Assembly (NCBI GenBank): GCA_963383645.1
Contig: OY726559.1
Location: 126,195,721 to 126,259,720 of the forward strand
Length of the DNA stretch: 64,000 nt
Source of the DNA: Muscardinus avellanarius
Lineage: Eukaryota > Chordata > Mammalia > Rodentia > Gliridae
Direction of reading: 5' to 3'
Under the pieces are notes generated by a model. The model did not search any database. It saw only the letters and a list, made by a program, of their open reading frames with translations, and was not told where the DNA came from. How positions within the stretch are numbered: the first letter of the stretch is position 1; every line of letters begins with the position of its first letter. A program made the translations under genes and the position numbers. Below, one piece after another: positions 35,444 through 45,624 of the stretch.

Positions 35444-35589
35444 TCTATTTTATTTTTAAATTTTGAAGCAGGGACTCACTAAGTTACTGAGGGCCTTGCT
35501 AAGTTGCTGAGGCTGGCCTTGAACCTGAGATCCTCCTGTCTCAGCCTCCAAAGCACTGGGGTTGCAGGAGCCTTGCTGGTTTTTAAAAT

Positions 35590-36056
35590 ATCAGCACTGA
35601 GCTAAATACCTAGCCTGCACCAGCCAGCATAGACCTGGCATTAGACAGACGTGTATTGAAGTGAATAGGATTCAAGTATTCTTCAGTACCCGCCCTATAA
35701 CGAGCAGCCTGAGTGATGTCCTTGGAGAGGTGAAGTGGAAACGCGACTGCGTAAAGATCTTCCACACGGCTGAACAGCAAGACAGTACGCAGCCAACTGT
35801 CAAGTGAGGGAAACTGAGAGTGACCCGCCGCAGCTCAGGAGATGGATTCATCAGCATGAGTCAGCAATCTCTGTGCAAAAGAAGGGTTTGGAAAGCCGGG
35901 AAGATGGAGAGAAGCTCTCTCTTTCCCCAGTCTTCAGAGGCACCGGTCCTGACTCAGGCTCTGCTCATGTGCTGAGCCAATATCTAGAGGGCATCCCCAT
36001 CCCTCTCTTCTCAGGGCCACTGCTTCTCATCCCCAAGGTCTGTGCTGACATGTGAC
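35590..36056. other. Unassigned DNA
   Basis: No gene supported; a plus frame 35804-36055 (83 codons) shows no recognised domain. Confidence 0.4.
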
Positions 36057-36218
36057 CTCAGCCTTGGCAACTTAGTGAGATCCTTAGCAACTCAATGAGG
36101 ACCTTGTTTTAAAATAAAAACATGAAATAGGGCTGAGGATAATAAAGACAGGGCTCAGAGATAGATCACCTTTGGGTTCAAATCCTAGCCCCCCCCCACC
36201 ACCCCCCACACACCACTG
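36057..36218 (+). repeat. 5'-truncated B1-dID SINE
   Basis: Begins inside the left part ('ctcagccttggcaacttagtgagatcc'), keeps the linker and a disturbed ID part with an insertion ('gggctgaggataataaagacagggctcagag'), and ends in a C/CA-rich tail. Confidence 0.85.
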
Positions 36219-36420
36219 GCAATTCTTTCAGTACCCTGCTTGTTTTTATCTATGGCTTTTGACAGCATGTACTACAAAGGTCAATTGCTTCTTTCTTTAT
36301 TATCCATTTCCCTCATTCACACCTAAGGTCCTAGAGGGCAGGTGTTGTACTAGTCATTCACCCTGGCAGAGCATAGAGTGGTACTCAAGTTATCTTGTTG
36401 GACCAATGAATGAGCTGATT
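36219..36420 (+). repeat. L2 3' end fragment
   Basis: 'tttttatctatggcttttgacagcatg... attatccatttccctc... taaggtcctagagggcaggtgttgtac... gcagagcatagagtggtactcaag... ttggaccaatgaatga' fits the L2 3' end (agctccatgagggcagg... cacatagtaggtgctcaataaatg). Confidence 0.6.
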
Positions 36421-38626
36421 CCGGATGGCTGATAAGAGGGATGAGAAGAGACGGGATTGGCTGCCCTAAGAGGCCCTGAAATGGAGCAAGAGTGAACTAG
36501 GTAGGCAGATGGGACGCTGCCAGGTCATCAGACTGATCACAATGCTGTCAGGTCAACCCCAATGGGGTGGCACAATTTGGGCAAAGGCCAGCAATGTTCT
36601 AGGTGAAGGCCACACAGAGGTACGTGCCATCCAGTAATTTTCCATCTTGCGACGGCCATTAAGGGTTCCCAGGATGCAAACGGAGGTTAGAAATAAGGGA
36701 ATCAAAGGAGGGGTTGGGGCTAGAGGAGGGGCTGCACAAATCAACACTGAAAATGTATCTTATGAACAACAATTACAACAACAAGCCCTGGAAGGTAAGT
36801 TTAAACTGATACTCAGTTTAACCTCTCTGGTGTGGCCACAAAACCAAGAGGTAAAAGGGTGCTTTGGTGAATCCTTTTGAATACGAAAGATAAAAGGTTA
36901 AACCTGTGATTCCGCTCAGGGATTCAGTAGGAGCAAAGGCAGACGTCGCAGGAGGAAACCTAGAACAACACAACAATGAGCTTGAGGGCTCGAAATGAAA
37001 AGTTCCCCCGGGAGACGTCTGATCTTGACCGCCATACTTTCTGCGTGGTTAGAGAGGGCAAAGGCAGGGTACCTGCTGACCACCTTGGAAGCGCACACTT
37101 TCCATCCAAGTTCAATTTCAAAAGGCTGACCAGAAGGGCAGTGTTTTCTACAGATTCCGACTGGACCTAGCCCAGTGGGAAGAGGCTTGGAAAGTAGAGG
37201 GGAAAAAAAATAAAACCCTCAGAGTCCAGAGTGTGATTTAGTAACAAAAAGGGTAGCGCGTCTTATCTTTGTAAACCCATGTAAATAATTAGGATGGCTG
37301 AACACTGCTTATTTTTCATCTGACCTAAGTATCAGCTTTGAAAAAGAAAGATAACAATAACCTGTGTGTCCGGGTGTCCAGGGGGACGGGCAGAACCGGA
37401 GCTCTCTGCTCCTGGGAGGACTGAGCGCGGGTCCCACCGCCCTCCCTGTGACAGGCAGGGATGGACGGCGGAAGGCATAAAGACTGGCTGCATCTCTGTG
37501 TCTGGAGGTCAGAAACGAGGAGCATGCCTTTGTGACTGCACATCGACAGCCTTTGAACCCCTGGCAGGGCCTGCTCACAAGACAAGTGTGTAACTCAGGA
37601 ACTTCTGCTCTCCTTCCTCTGCCTCCTCGGGGACTTGGGGAGAAAAGGACCCACCGTCTTGAGGCTGAGGCCTTTCCTTTGCGAAGGGAGGAAGATGAGG
37701 TTTTCTACCCCAGCTTTTTTCTCACGGCCCTTAACGTCCGAGGGTATGGGACTGCCTGGCCACCAGCCTGGCTCTGATGCACATTTGGATTTTCCTCTCA
37801 CGCTTATTTGAATACATAAGCACTGTTCATCGTTCCCCCCTCACTTTCCTTTGGTAACGACTTTGAGGTGGTCAAGGAGAAAATAACAACAAGAAAAACA
37901 ACCAGCCAATCCCATTCCTACACATTTTAATGAAATGCGGGACAGGCATCTGACCCAAACTCCTATTTCCCTGCCCATCTCCAGTTCCTATCAATTCAGT
38001 TCCCTAACAGAAAATAGATGGCAACTTTGTGGATGGAAAGTAATTTCCCTGCAAATATTACCAGAGAGGTGGCTGGCCCTACTTGACAGTCTTATTATTA
38101 CTTTTGTTTTGAGCTAAGGTGAGGAGCTCTCCACTTGCCAGGTTGAAAAAAGAAAATAAAAGGTAGAACTTTAACTCTGTATTAATTTTAATGTCGGAGA
38201 AAAAAAAAAAAAGAACAAGTGTGCTGGCCCTGTGCCGAGGAGGGCTGAGGGCGCCTTACCAGGTCCTGGCTTTGCTCCCCACTTCCACCCACACGCTTTC
38301 AGGTCCTGAGTTGAGTGTGGGTTGAAGCGGATTACTGGGCAGCACCTGGACGGCCAGCTCAGAGGCAGGCAGTGGGGGCCGCTTGGCCGGCCCTGTGTAC
38401 ACACTGGTTATCAGCGCTCTTACGAGCTAAGCCAACTGGGACGAGCTAGCTTGCTTTACTCTTAAAAACTGGAGAACACAAAGATACCCAAAACACTATT
38501 TCATTAGTGGCTATTTATGAGGATAGGCTACTTTATATTTCTTTTCCCCTGTATTTGCCAAAGGGTCAAATTGTTTGGGGTATAAAATACAGAATTCTCA
38601 GTTAAATCTGAGTTTCAGATAAATAT

Positions 38627-38630
<4 letters not shown>
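36421..38630. other. Unassigned DNA
   Basis: No gene or named repeat recognised. 37370-37600 is more GC-rich, with overlapping frames of 75-89 codons on both strands and no domain. Confidence 0.35.
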
Positions 38631-38667
<37 letters not shown>

Positions 38668-38668
38668 T
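38631..38668 (+). repeat. Microsatellite (CA)n
   Basis: About 18 CA units at the tail end of the next minus-strand SINE. Confidence 0.97.
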
Positions 38669-38847
38669 TGTGGTACTGTGGATTGAGCCCTCTATCTCTG
38701 TGTTATTTCATCTTTTATTTTGAAATAGGAACTTGCTAAGTTGCTGCGGGTCTCACTAAATTACTGAAGCTGGTCTTGAACCTGCTATCCTCCTGTCTCA
38801 GCCTCTCAAGTACTGAGATTACAGGCCTGTCTCACCACTGCCGGCTA
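38669..38847 (-). repeat. B1-dID SINE
   Basis: 'gtggtactgtggattgagccctctatctctg' (shortened ID part), 'attttgaaataggaacttgctaag', ends 'ctcaccactgccggct'. Confidence 0.9.
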
Positions 38848-40484
38848 ACAAATAATTTCTTAGTATGTTTCAAATATTGCATAGGACAAACTTTTTTCAC
38901 TCATTGCTAATTGGCCTTGAATTCATTAACCAGCCAATTTATTTATTATTCTGATTCCTTTTTCCCTTGCTCCTTCTTTCTGACCTTTCTGTGGCTTAAT
39001 TTTAGGAATCCTATTAGAGGGCGAAGAAAGAAATATAACTCAAGTGCACGGAGTGGCCTACTTATCACTAGCTGAGGCGCAAGTTTTGGTAGGGGAGGAA
39101 TTTGACACTTTGGGCTAAAAATGGTGATTAACTCCATTCTCCCTACTGCTATACAGACGGAATTAGCTGTAGACTGATATTTTTCCAGAGTTTTCATTTT
39201 GCAGACCAGTAAAATGTAAAAAGGAAAGACAATCCTGGAAATGTGGGAAGATCAATATTCTGTCACCAAGTTTAAATCTGCTTAAATAAAGATGTTTCAA
39301 AAAATAAAAATAAAAATACCTCACAGCTACCATCTTCAATAATCATTCATTCATAAAAGAAAGTAATGCTTCAATACCCCAAATGTAGGAAAGACACAGT
39401 CTTAGAATAAAGAACAACATTTCTTAAGTGAAGTCAGCAGCGCTCTGCTGCGTTGACCTCATTCCCGTGAGAGCGTCATCACACCTGGGGCTGGAAGGAG
39501 CTGAGGACACCCAGGCCGGGTTGTATCATAGTAGCACCTGTCAATGACTAGCAAGATTGCACATCACCCAGGCTTGGGCTGGGAGGAGAAAATCATAGAG
39601 GACTTTGCAATAAGGGAAAGAGAAGGCAAACAAAAGCCAGTTTGAATACTGATGACCCTCAATTAATACCTAACCCAAGTATTTACTATCTGACATGAAT
39701 ATTATTTGCATGGAAGTCAAATGTGACTTTTTGCAAACCACGAAACATTTCTTCCACTTATACTAATTAGGGAAACTAGACTTTTCTAAACTTTTTTGGC
39801 GCCTAGCCCAATTTTTGAATTCTTCCTGTCTTTCTCTGTAAAATGAACGCTTTGGTAAAATGAACACTGAACTTAAATAGCCCCTTCCTACAACTGTTCA
39901 GAGGGCTTTGAAAATACAGGTAGGTAAGCCTCCTGGCATCTTGAGCTGGCGGCCTGTGTGACCCCAGCTGAGAAGAGTTGGGTATTTGCCAGAAGGGCGG
40001 TTTAGTTGGCAGCACTGCCTATAGACCAAGCCCCCAAGCTCGGACTTCCTACTACCCTTCCCATTTTACACAAGAAAAAATTGCCTGAAATTGCTGAGTA
40101 ATTAATAGAAACCGCAATTAAAATCAGTTGCCTGACCCAAGTCTTGTATATAGTTTCTCCTCCAATTGAACAAACATATATAAAGACATTGTTTTTTTCA
40201 ACCAGGGAAGCTCTTCTTTAAACAGAATTGAAATTCAATGTCATATGCTGCAGAGACTCAAAATATTACCTACTAATGATTCCCAAATATTCTTTTCTCC
40301 CCCTCCCCCAAGTTGGGAGAAAAATCTGGGCATCTTTTTCAAGAGCTTTTTGAAGCAAAAAATTGGCTGTTAAACATATACACACTAAAACATATATTAG
40401 TACATATCTTAAAACCCAAAAATTGATTGTTTCAAGTTTCCCAGTTTTCACAAATATAAAAAATGGAAGACTGCTCCTTCGTCC
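38848..40484. other. Unassigned DNA
   Basis: No gene or repeat recognised. An A-run tract (39298-39315) and short low-complexity words only. Confidence 0.35.
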
Positions 40485-40549
40485 ATCCTTCCTTCCTTCC
40501 TTCCTTCCTTCCTTCCTTCTTCCTTCTTCCTTCCTTCCTTCCTTCTTGC
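40485..40549 (+). repeat. Microsatellite (CCTT)n
   Basis: About 16 imperfect CCTT/CTTC units, pure pyrimidine, at the tail of the following minus-strand SINE. Confidence 0.95.
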
Positions 40550-40681
40550 TTTCCTTATCTTTTATTTTGAAACAGGGTCTCATTAAGTTGCTGAGGACCT
40601 CCCTCCATTGCTGAGGCTGGCCTCAAATCTGTGATCCTCCTGTTTCAGTGCTGGGATTACAGGTGTGTGCCACCATGATCA
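40550..40681 (-). repeat. B1-like left monomer
   Basis: 'attttgaaacagggtctcattaagttgctgaggacc' to 'gtgtgtgccaccatga'. No ID part; the CCTT array takes its place. Confidence 0.87.
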
Positions 40682-42040
40682 TGGGAGCAATTTTCTATAC
40701 AGTTTTTCAGTAATGATAGAGTTAAAAAAATAGTAATAGGTTATTACTTTTAGAACAAATAAACAAGATATAAAACATATACCCACCCATTACAAAATCC
40801 CTTTCCCTTGGATTTTAGGGAGGGTATTTAAGGTCACTTAGTACTAGTCTTCTATCTGACCCACCCCCTATGAGCTGCGAAAGTCCACTAGGGTGCTACA
40901 GACATTTATCTTCTGAGAGAAACTGTGCTACTATTAAAAAAAAAATCTCTCAAGACCCCAGCTCTTCTGTCATTACTAGAGCTCAGATATTTCTCCTCCC
41001 CTCTGGGTCTATTTAATATTGGCTCACTTTCATTTCTCTTTCTGTGTTGTTTGCCTTACTAATTCTGACATATTTTTTTTTTCCCCAGGCTTCACTGAAG
41101 AGGAGACTTTGGCTTTCATTCCAGAATGACATTTCATCGAAAGTCAACTCTGGTTCCAGGTACTTGATAAACATCTCACTAACTAATTTCTTGCTGTTTC
41201 TAAGTGATTAACATTTTGGTTAGCGAATCCAGAGCCCTTCAGATACCATTTACCTCCCACACAACAGGGAAACTAATGAAACCCATGGAGTGGCGGCCTG
41301 GCCCTCGGCTCCCTTTAATGGCTTCTGTCAGCCAGGCCAAGCTGCCACCACCATGACTCTGCACACAGATTTGCTGCCCCGGGGCAAGCAGGAGAATGCA
41401 AATGACCCTGGCCCTCCAATTGCAATTTAAGGAGAGCTGGTAGGTTATGCTCGTCTCATAAATTTCTTTTCCTAACCACCAAATTTGAGGATAATGTGCT
41501 ATTTTTACTTATTTTTAGTGGGAAGAACATTAAACCTTGGGGTGATGGTAGCATATTGCTGAATTATGTGTTTTAGTCTGACTAGAATAAATTAGACTTT
41601 TTATGGTGGGGAGAAGGGCAAGAGAGGAACATTGAATTCAAAGAAAATTAGATTTAGAAAGTTGGTGTTGGGTTCTAGGTATAAAAAATAGCCACAATTA
41701 ATAATAGAACTGTGGGGGGTTATGATTTTCACAAGGTGTTTCTTGCCAGACCTATTCAAAACCAGTACCCTTGGATTTTAATTGCATTTGCCTCTACTGA
41801 ACGAGAAAATGCTTTCTGTAATCAGAGTGAAACTGTGAGATTTCAAGGGGAAAGAACACTTGAAATGGCTTTCCAAAAGCGCTCAAGTCTTGGAGAGGAG
41901 CTTACATCCAAAGATGCTCCGCGCTACAACAGAAGCGAATTGGAGGTTTGGGCCCCCTTTCCTTAGAGATGCAAATGTGCTCAAAATCAGTATGGTAAAT
42001 GAATTGTGCAAAGTACACTCTGTTTGTTTTTAATTTTATC
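40682..42040. other. Unassigned DNA with a candidate exon and a regulatory-looking block
   Basis: No repeat recognised. 41089-41159 has acceptor-like and donor-like borders. 41290-41430 looks like a conserved noncoding block, with octamer ATGCAAAT at 41396-41403. Both are described as findings. Confidence 0.35.
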
Positions 42041-42089
42041 TACACACACACACACACACACATACACACACACACACATGCACACACTG
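42041..42089 (+). repeat. Microsatellite (CA)n
   Basis: Two CA blocks separated by a TA and ending with TGCA. Confidence 0.96.
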
Positions 42090-42221
42090 CACTCTGGTCT
42101 TGGCTGGGAAATTCCCTCAGCCCAGCTCCCAGCTTGACTGAGGAATTTCAGGCCCTTCACTTGCTTAGGTGAAGGGGGTGGGAGGCGTTGGACTCTCCCA
42201 TGCTAAAAGCTATCATTGTCT

Positions 42222-42552
42222 GGATGTGAGGGCGATCTGGCTGTGACATCTGTCACCCCATTGAGCGCCAGGGTGTATTCGGCTGATCTGGCTGGCTAGG
42301 CGGGTGTCCCCTTCCTCCCTCACCACTCCATGTGCGTCCCTCCCGAAGCTGCGTGCTCGGTCAAAGAGGACGACCTTCCCCTAATAGAGGAGGACTGGTC
42401 TTCGGTCAAGGTATACGAGTGGCTGCGCTCCCCTGCTAGGACCTCCAAACAAGCTCTCAAGGTCCATTTGTAGGAGAACGTAGGGTCGTCAAGCTTCCAA
42501 GACTCCAGACACATCCAAATGAGGCGCTGCACGTGGCAGTCTGCCTTTCTTT
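42222..42552 (+). pseudogene. RN7SK: 7SK small nuclear RNA retro-copy (full length)
   Basis: 7SK RNA normally sequesters P-TEFb with HEXIM and LARP7. The copy spans the entire ~331-nt RNA, from 'ggatgtgagggcgatctggc' to 'ggcagtctgcctttctt'. The 5' hairpin (gatctggctgtgacatctg) is kept. Internal landmarks include 'ctagGcgggtgtccccttcc', 'gaggacgacc' and 'cctccaaacaagctctcaagg'. It has a modest number of substitutions relative to the human RNA as I recall it. It is followed by an A-rich tail (AAAAT)n and flanked by a 16-bp direct repeat, aaaagctatcattgtc (42205-42220) and aaaagctataattgtc (42576-42591). This shows L1-type retroposition. I see no TATA box in the 40 bp upstream, so a silent pseudogene is likelier than an active Pol III gene. 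Confidence 0.95.
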
Positions 42553-42882
42553 AAAAAAATAAAATAAAATAAAATAAAAGCTATAATTGTCAAACACCAA
42601 ATCCTTCCATTAGGTTTATTCCCTCTGCCCCATTCTCAAATGAACTCCTTGAGGACGTCCATTTTATGCATGTTCTGTTCAATAGCATCTATCTGACTTC
42701 TAGAAAAACGGGAGCTAGAGAAACTGACCTCGGCTTGGCAGAGACCTTTATTCCCTTTCCTGTAAAGGAGATCTGAAGTTATTTTCTTTCTTTCTTTTTA
42801 TCATTTTTTTGGGGGGGAGGAGGATACTGGGGGTTTAACCCAGCTACATTCTATCACTGAGCTACATCCCTAGACCTTTATT

Positions 42883-43290
42883 TTATTATTTTTTTTTAAT
42901 TAATTTATTTTTTAAATTGGTGCATTGTAGTCATATATCAATCACATTGGAGTACAAGACTTGAGAGGATATACAAGCACACATCATCCAATTAGCCCTC
43001 CTCCAGCCCCCGTCCCATTCCCTCCCCCTCCCTCCGTCCCACACTTCTTTGGTGATTTACTTTGATACATTTGTTTATGTACCTCCTGCGTTTTAAAGAG
43101 GCTCCGTCCTCCAGTATTACATACCCTCTGATTGGTCACATTAGTTGCTTCACTATAGGGCCCTTTCTATAGCTCAACCTCTTCCTGTTGCCCTTTTCCT
43201 CCTAGTTATTGCTGATTAAGAGAAGCGTCTGATTTATATTTTCTGCGATATTTCTCTGTGCATGCTGCATTGCAAGTACCAATCCCACTC
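42883..43290 (-). repeat. L1-like 3' tail of the composite element
   Basis: On the minus strand it has a G-rich purine tract (gggagggggagggaatggg), then 'gatgatgtgtgcttgtat', 'cttgtactcc' and 'gactacaatgcaccaat' before the A-tail. The same words in the same order end the L1 at 49585-49950. The portion 43080-43290 is not matched there. It carries 'ccaatcagagg' and a 'ctttaaaa' word about 35 bp later, in the manner of an LTR promoter. Confidence 0.75.
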
Positions 43291-44689
43291 TTGATGGTCC
43301 CAGTAGTGGCCTGGCTACTCAGTGGACTGATCCAGACCTCGCTGGCTCAAGCAGCGGCCTTGCCTCATGGGAGGACCCAGTTCTGGTCTCGCTGGCCCCT
43401 GAACCGGTCAAACCCCTAAGCTGGCTTTGGTCCCGACCTTGGAGGCCCCAACACTGGTAATGTCTCACAGCAGGCAACGATGACGGCCTCCCTGGCCCCA
43501 GCACCGGCTTAACCCCTTGGCAGGCTCTTATCCTGGCCTCAGAGGCCCCAGTACCGGCCTTGCCTCAAGGCAGGCTCCGATGCCGGCCAAGCTGGCCCCA
43601 GCACCGACCTAATCCCTCGGCAGGCTCCGATCCCGGCCTCGGAGGCCCCAGTACCGGCCTTGCCTCACGGCAGGCTCCGATGCCGGCCTCACTGGCCCCA
43701 GCAGCGGCCTAACCCCTCGGCAGGCTCCGATCCCGGCCTCAGAGGCCCCAGTATGGCCTTGCCTCAAGGCAGGCTCCGATGCCGGCCTCGCTGGAACAAA
43801 GCACCGGCCTAACCCCTTGGCAGGCTCCGATCCCGGATTTGGAGGCCCCAGCACTGGCTTTGCATCAAGGCAGGCTCCGATGCCGGCCTCGCTGGCCCCA
43901 GCTCGGCCTAACCCCTCAGCAGGCTCTTATCCTGGCCTCGGAGGCCCCAGTACCGGCCTTGCCTCATGGCAGACTCCGATGCCGGCCTCGCTGGCCCCAG
44001 CACTGGCCTAACCCCTCGGCAGGCTCCGATGCCGGCCTCGCTGGCCCCAGCACCGGCCTAACCCCTTGGCAGGCTCTTATCCCGGCCTCGGAGGTCCCAG
44101 TACCGGCCTTGCCTCATGGCAGGCTCTGATGCCGGCCTCCCTAGCCCCAGCACCAGCCTAACCCCTCGGCAGGCTCTTATCCTGGCCTCGGAGGCCCCAG
44201 TACCGGCCTTGCCTCAAGGCAGGCTCCGATGCCGGCCTTGGTGGCCCCAGCACCGGCCTAACCCCTCGGCAGGCTCTTATCCTGGCCTCGGAGGCCCAAG
44301 TACCGGCCTTGCCTCATGGCAGGCTCTGATGCCAGCCTCGCTGGCCCCAGCACCGGCCTAACCTCTCAACAGGCTCCGGTCCCGTCCTCGGGGGCCCCAA
44401 CACTGGCCTTGCCTCACGGCAGGCTCCGATGCCGGCCTCGCTGACCCCAGCACCGGCCTAACCCCTCAGCAAGTTCCGGACCCGACGTCGGAGGCCCTAG
44501 CACAAGCCTTGCATCATGGCAGGCTCCAATGCCGGCCTCGCTGGCCCCAGCATCGGTCTAACCCCTCTGCAGGTTCCAATCCCGGCCACGGAGGCCTCAG
44601 TAGTGGCCTTGCCTCACAGCAAGCTCCGATGTCGGCCACTGGCCCCGGCGCCCCCCTAACCCCTCAGCAGGTTCCGATCACTGTCTCTG
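43291..44689 (-). repeat. GC-rich VNTR, 100-bp dimers of two 50-bp half-units
   Basis: The word ctggcccca (or a variant) recurs at 43392, 43492, 43592, 43692, 43791, 43892, 43991, 44041, 44141, 44241, 44341, 44441, 44541 and 44639. The period is therefore 100 bp, with one 50-bp step at 43991-44041. Each dimer has half A (ctggccccagcaccggccta...) and half B (gaggccccagtaccggcctt...). About 28 half-units. Units near 43291-43490 are the most diverged. CpG-rich. Confidence 0.93.
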
Positions 44690-45181
44690 TGGTTATTATT
44701 TCAAAGGTTCCAGTTGTAATGTATCAGATCTCTGCCTCCCCCGAATATTGGCCACTGGCATTGCCACTGCCTCCACCGTTTCAAATCCTTCTCAGGCTCT
44801 TTTTCCACTCTGAATGTTGTCCAGTCTTCCGAAGCATGCGTGATGGTAGCATTCGACATTTGGTGTAATTTCTCCAAAAAAAATAAAGTTGGTAAGATCC
44901 GGTTTCTGCTTCTCCTGAATACAAGTCTCCACCACCATAGCGAAGAACTCTTTCAACACCGCATTTCTCCTTGGTCTCTGCTAAACTCTCTCCTTATATG
45001 TGATGTCTGAGATTCTTAACAATATAGAGAAATAGCAGTCCTCTTTCACGGCGAATTTTTCCATAAGTTCCAGTGCATTTAGATAAGTTTTTTCTGCATC
45101 TCCAGTGTCCTGGCATCCATGACGGCTTTCTTACCACCTCTCCGATGTTTTTCTTCATCTTTTTCTGTTCTGGGCCCGGTT
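44690..45181 (-). other. Single-copy core of the composite element
   Basis: Unplaced sequence between VNTR and monomers. On the minus strand a frame near 45119-44990 reads AEKTYLNALELMEKFAVKED and on. A stop follows, then about 60 more open codons including LKEFFAMVVETCIQ and PDLTNFIFFGEI, which looks more protein-like than chance. I do not recognise the protein. It may be a captured exon or retroelement coding remnant. The plus-strand frame through here is not favoured. Confidence 0.5.
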
Positions 45182-45624
45182 TCTCCAGGGGTCTGACGTG
45201 CTACTCACAGTTCGGCCGGGACCCAGAGTCCCGCGATCTGGGCCCCAGCTGGCGTGCCCTGTGCTCGACCCCCGCCCAGAACCCAGCATCTTACTGGGCC
45301 TGGTTTCTCCAGGGGTCTGGCGTGCTACTTGCAGTTCTGCCTGGGGCCCAGAGTCCCGCGACCCGGACCCCATCTGGCGTGCCCAGCCCGCGACCCCCGC
45401 CCGGAACCCAGCGTCTTACTGGGTCTGGTTTCTCCAGGGGTCTGGCGTGCTATGCGCAGTTCGGCCGGAGCCCAGAGTCCCGCGACCCGGGCCCCATCTG
45501 GCGTGCCCCGCCCGCGACCCCCGCCCAGAACCCAGCGTCTTACTGGGCCTGGTTTCTCCAGGGGTCTGGCGTGCTACTCGCAGTTCTGCCTGGGGCCCAG
45601 AGTCCCGCGACCCGGGCCCCATCT
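45182..45624 (-). repeat. Tandem 124-bp GC-rich monomers (3.6 copies)
   Basis: The word tctccagggg begins units at 45182, 45306, 45431 and 45555 (spacing 124, 125, 124). The last unit is partial, ending at the insertion junction. Units are CpG-rich and very similar to each other. Lying at the element's 5' end and truncated within a unit, they resemble the promoter monomers of rodent L1 5' UTRs in arrangement; sequence identity to those is not claimed. Confidence 0.92.

Larger units (their letters stand above)
35150..35585 (-). repeat. Outer B1-dID SINE split by a nested SINE
   Basis: ID part 35160-35222 ('gtagtgctgggaattgaacccagggacattctacccc'), B1 part 35445-35575 ('aattttgaagcagggactcactaagttactgaggg... 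cctccaaagcactggggttgcagg'). The gap holds a (TTTA)n tail plus a complete short-left SINE. Confidence 0.87.
42883..45624 (-). mobile_element. SVA-like composite non-LTR retroelement, 2.74 kb
   Basis: Flanked by the perfect 15-bp duplication ccctagacctttatt (42868-42882 and 45625-45639). The empty-site junction ttatt/aaaa fits the L1 endonuclease preference. In element orientation (minus strand): GC-rich 124-bp monomers (45624-45182), a single-copy segment (45181-44690), a VNTR of 50-bp half-units (44689-43291), a 3' segment related to the sciurid L1 3' end (about 43080-42900), and a poly(A) tail seen as T-rich 42883-42912. There is no reverse transcriptase, so mobilisation in trans by L1 is inferred. 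The plan parallels SVA/LAVA of apes but the parts are different. Alternative: a sciurid L1 with promoter monomers and a large internal deletion. Confidence 0.8.

Noticed and set aside
43100..43150. LTR of an endogenous retrovirus (CCAAT plus TTTAAAA words)
   Set aside because: No second LTR, no TG...CA ends, and the 15-bp duplication with poly(A) fits L1-type insertion. An LTR-derived piece inside the composite remains possible.
43779..44868. Repetitive Ala/Pro/Ser frames over the VNTR as a mucin-like protein
   Set aside because: The 100-bp period is not a multiple of three, so the frame changes from unit to unit; no start context or splice sites.
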